Shown piece by piece: positions 6,465 to 7,222 of a stretch of DNA of 7,222 bases (the first letter of the stretch is position 1; each line of letters starts with the position of its first letter). The notes beneath the pieces are model-generated. The model ran no database searches, was not told where the DNA came from, and saw nothing but the letters and a program-made list of their open reading frames with translations. This DNA comes from an uncultured Actinomycetes bacterium. Its GTDB lineage: Bacteria > Actinomycetota > Thermoleophilia > Miltoncostaeales > Miltoncostaeaceae. The translations under genes were made by a program, and so were the position numbers. The stretch lies in contig CAIPNN010000088.1 of the NCBI GenBank assembly GCA_903866425.1, positions 1-7,222 on the forward strand, read 5' to 3'.

Positions 6465-6473
6465 TGCTAGCTT
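6465..6473 (+). promoter_or_regulatory. extended -10 promoter TGcTAGCTT for the right-edge secreted protein gene
   Basis: TAGCTT fits TAnnnT and is preceded by TG one base upstream, the extended -10 form that can replace a -35 element; none is evident. Transcription would start near 6480, giving a leader of about 25 bases that contains a Shine-Dalgarno site. This contrasts with the leaderless geometry of the two preceding genes. Confidence 0.48.
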
Positions 6474-6491
6474 TAACGTCCCCTTCCCCTC

Positions 6492-6496
6492 AGGAG
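6492..6496 (+). promoter_or_regulatory. Shine-Dalgarno site AGGAG deciding start 6506
   Basis: AGGAG followed by 9 bases and ATG 6506 is the only well-placed ribosome binding site in the window. It fixes the reading frame of the right-edge gene, since another open plus-strand frame overlaps here and has neither this site nor a signal peptide. Confidence 0.62.
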
Positions 6497-6505
6497 CGAG
6501 GCACC

Positions 6506-7222
6506 ATGAAGTTCCGTCGACTGACCGCGATCGCCACTGCCACCGGGCTCGCAGCGCTGGGCGCGTTCGCAGGGAACGCGTCCGCCGCGATCCCGAGCAA
6601 TATCCACGGGCAGTGGGAGCAAGCCAACTCATCACGGGGCCTCGACCACGCCGACACCAGCCGCTGGGGCTGGGACAACACCACCCCGGGTGTCGCCGGC
6701 CGCCCGTACATCAAGCGGCTTGCCGTCTCGAACGACGGCGGAGCGACGTTCGACAACATCGTCGTCCCGGACTCTGCGAACGGGACCAACGGATGGGCCC
6801 CTCTGACCGCCAGCATCGGTGGGCAGGTGAGCGACATCTACGCCTTCATCACCCCCACCAACGGGTGCCGCACCAACCAGACGCCCGGTCTCGACAACTG
6901 TTACAACCCGCCGAACCGGGTGGGTATCTCGCTCATGCGCTACCTGGGGCCCGGCTGGTCGGAGGACTTCACCAGCGGCAACTCCGCCAACCCACCGCTC
7001 AGCGACACCTCGGTGATCGACCTGACCATCGGGTTTCACACCGCCTATTCGACCCTGCGCTGGTCGTGGGTGAACGGGGTGCCAAGTTACTGGGCCAGCA
7101 CCGTGTCGCCCCTGGCCCCGGCCGACACTGAGGTCCGCATCAGGTTCACCCCCAAGACCCAGCCGGTGATGAACTCCGGCGGCTGCTCGCAGATCCCCGT
7201 GTCCACCTGTGACATCGCGCAG
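6506..7222 (+). CDS. secreted protein of unknown function (3' end cut off by window)
   Basis: The frame starts at ATG 6506, is open for 239 codons and leaves the window without a stop. I do not recognise the family. The N-terminus is a clear signal peptide: MKFRR, hydrophobic 6-22, then ASA (25-27) as the likely cleavage site. The mature part is rich in Asn, Thr, Ser, Gly, Pro and Trp, has few Lys, and looks like a beta-rich extracellular domain (for example RLAVSNDGGATFDNIVV at 70-86 and VIDLTIGFHTAYSTLRWSW at 170-188). Cysteines occur as two close pairs, C121/C132 and C227/C235, which suggests two small disulfide loops. No membrane anchor or sorting signal is seen before the edge, but the C-terminus is missing. 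Start and frame are supported by the Shine-Dalgarno site, the signal peptide and an upstream extended -10 box. Its own promoter suggests expression independent of the M15 gene. Confidence 0.75.
   Translation, partial: MKFRRLTAIATATGLAALGAFAGNASAAIPSNIHGQWEQANSSRGLDHADTSRWGWDNTTPGVAGRPYIKRLAVSNDGGATFDNIVVPDSANGTNGWAPLTASIGGQVSDIYAFITPTNGCRTNQTPGLDNCYNPPNRVGISLMRYLGPGWSEDFTSGNSANPPLSDTSVIDLTIGFHTAYSTLRWSWVNGVPSYWASTVSPLAPADTEVRIRFTPKTQPVMNSGGCSQIPVSTCDIAQ

Noticed and set aside
5619..6635. Long minus-strand open frame (338 codons) antisense to nhaA, the M15 gene and the start of the last gene
   Set aside because: It spans three good plus-strand genes, is rich in Arg, Gly and Ala in a way typical of GC-rich antisense frames, and has no recognisable motif.
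6448..7131. Plus-strand open frame of 227 codons overlapping the right-edge gene in another frame
   Set aside because: It has no signal peptide, is Arg/His/Pro-rich, and lacks a start with a ribosome binding site, whereas the frame from 6506 has both a Shine-Dalgarno site and a signal peptide.
1..7222. Possible new defence, mobile or biosynthetic system
   Set aside because: I found no transposase, integrase, reverse transcriptase, toxin pair, CRISPR repeats, tRNA or nucleotide-signalling motif, and the genes belong to unrelated housekeeping, transport or secreted classes. The secreted nuclease and M15 peptidase are on opposite strands and have separate promoters, so I do not treat them as a lysis cassette.

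Overview
The window is GC-rich, gene-dense bacterial DNA, apparently ordinary chromosome. Tight gene packing, GTG starts, mostly absent Shine-Dalgarno sites, TAnnnT boxes just upstream of start codons, and the protein types (trehalase/glucoamylase-like GH15, thermonuclease with a C-terminal excalibur-type domain, actinobacterial-type NhaA, M15 peptidase of the SxHxxGxAxD type) suggest an actinomycete. Thermoleophilia is a guess from general protein style and cannot be confirmed here. No RNA gene, insertion sequence, CRISPR array, phage gene or defence locus is visible.

Layout. Bases 1-1697 hold two minus-strand genes: a conserved metallo-beta-lactamase-like protein with degenerate metal ligands (1697-1059), followed after 7 bases by a polytopic GT-C mannosyltransferase of PIG-V type that runs off the left edge (1051-1). 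A 79-base divergent region with a small palindrome separates them from a plus-strand GH15 enzyme (1777-3606). That gene converges, with one base between the stop codons, on a minus-strand secreted thermonuclease (4342-3608). A second divergent region (4343-4402) leads to plus-strand nhaA (4403-5755), a secreted M15 peptidase (5766-6407) and a secreted protein of unknown function that runs off the right edge (6506-7222). Intergenic space is small: the longest gap is 98 bases (6408-6505).

How the parts fit. The genes do not form one pathway. Three encode exported proteins (nuclease, M15 peptidase, unknown protein), two encode membrane proteins (GT-C enzyme, NhaA), and two appear cytoplasmic (GH15, MBL-like). 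The clearest structure beyond the genes is regulatory. An identical CTAGCCTC octamer places a TAGCCT -10-like box exactly 7 bases before the start codons of nhaA and of the M15 gene, which fits leaderless transcription; one copy contains the nhaA stop codon. The last gene differs in having an extended -10 box, a leader of about 25 bases and a good Shine-Dalgarno site. The tetranucleotide CTAG occurs five times in the window, always at a gene boundary and never inside a reading frame except as part of a TAG stop. I do not see a convincing new multi-gene system; the least characterised proteins are the MBL-like protein and the right-edge secreted protein.
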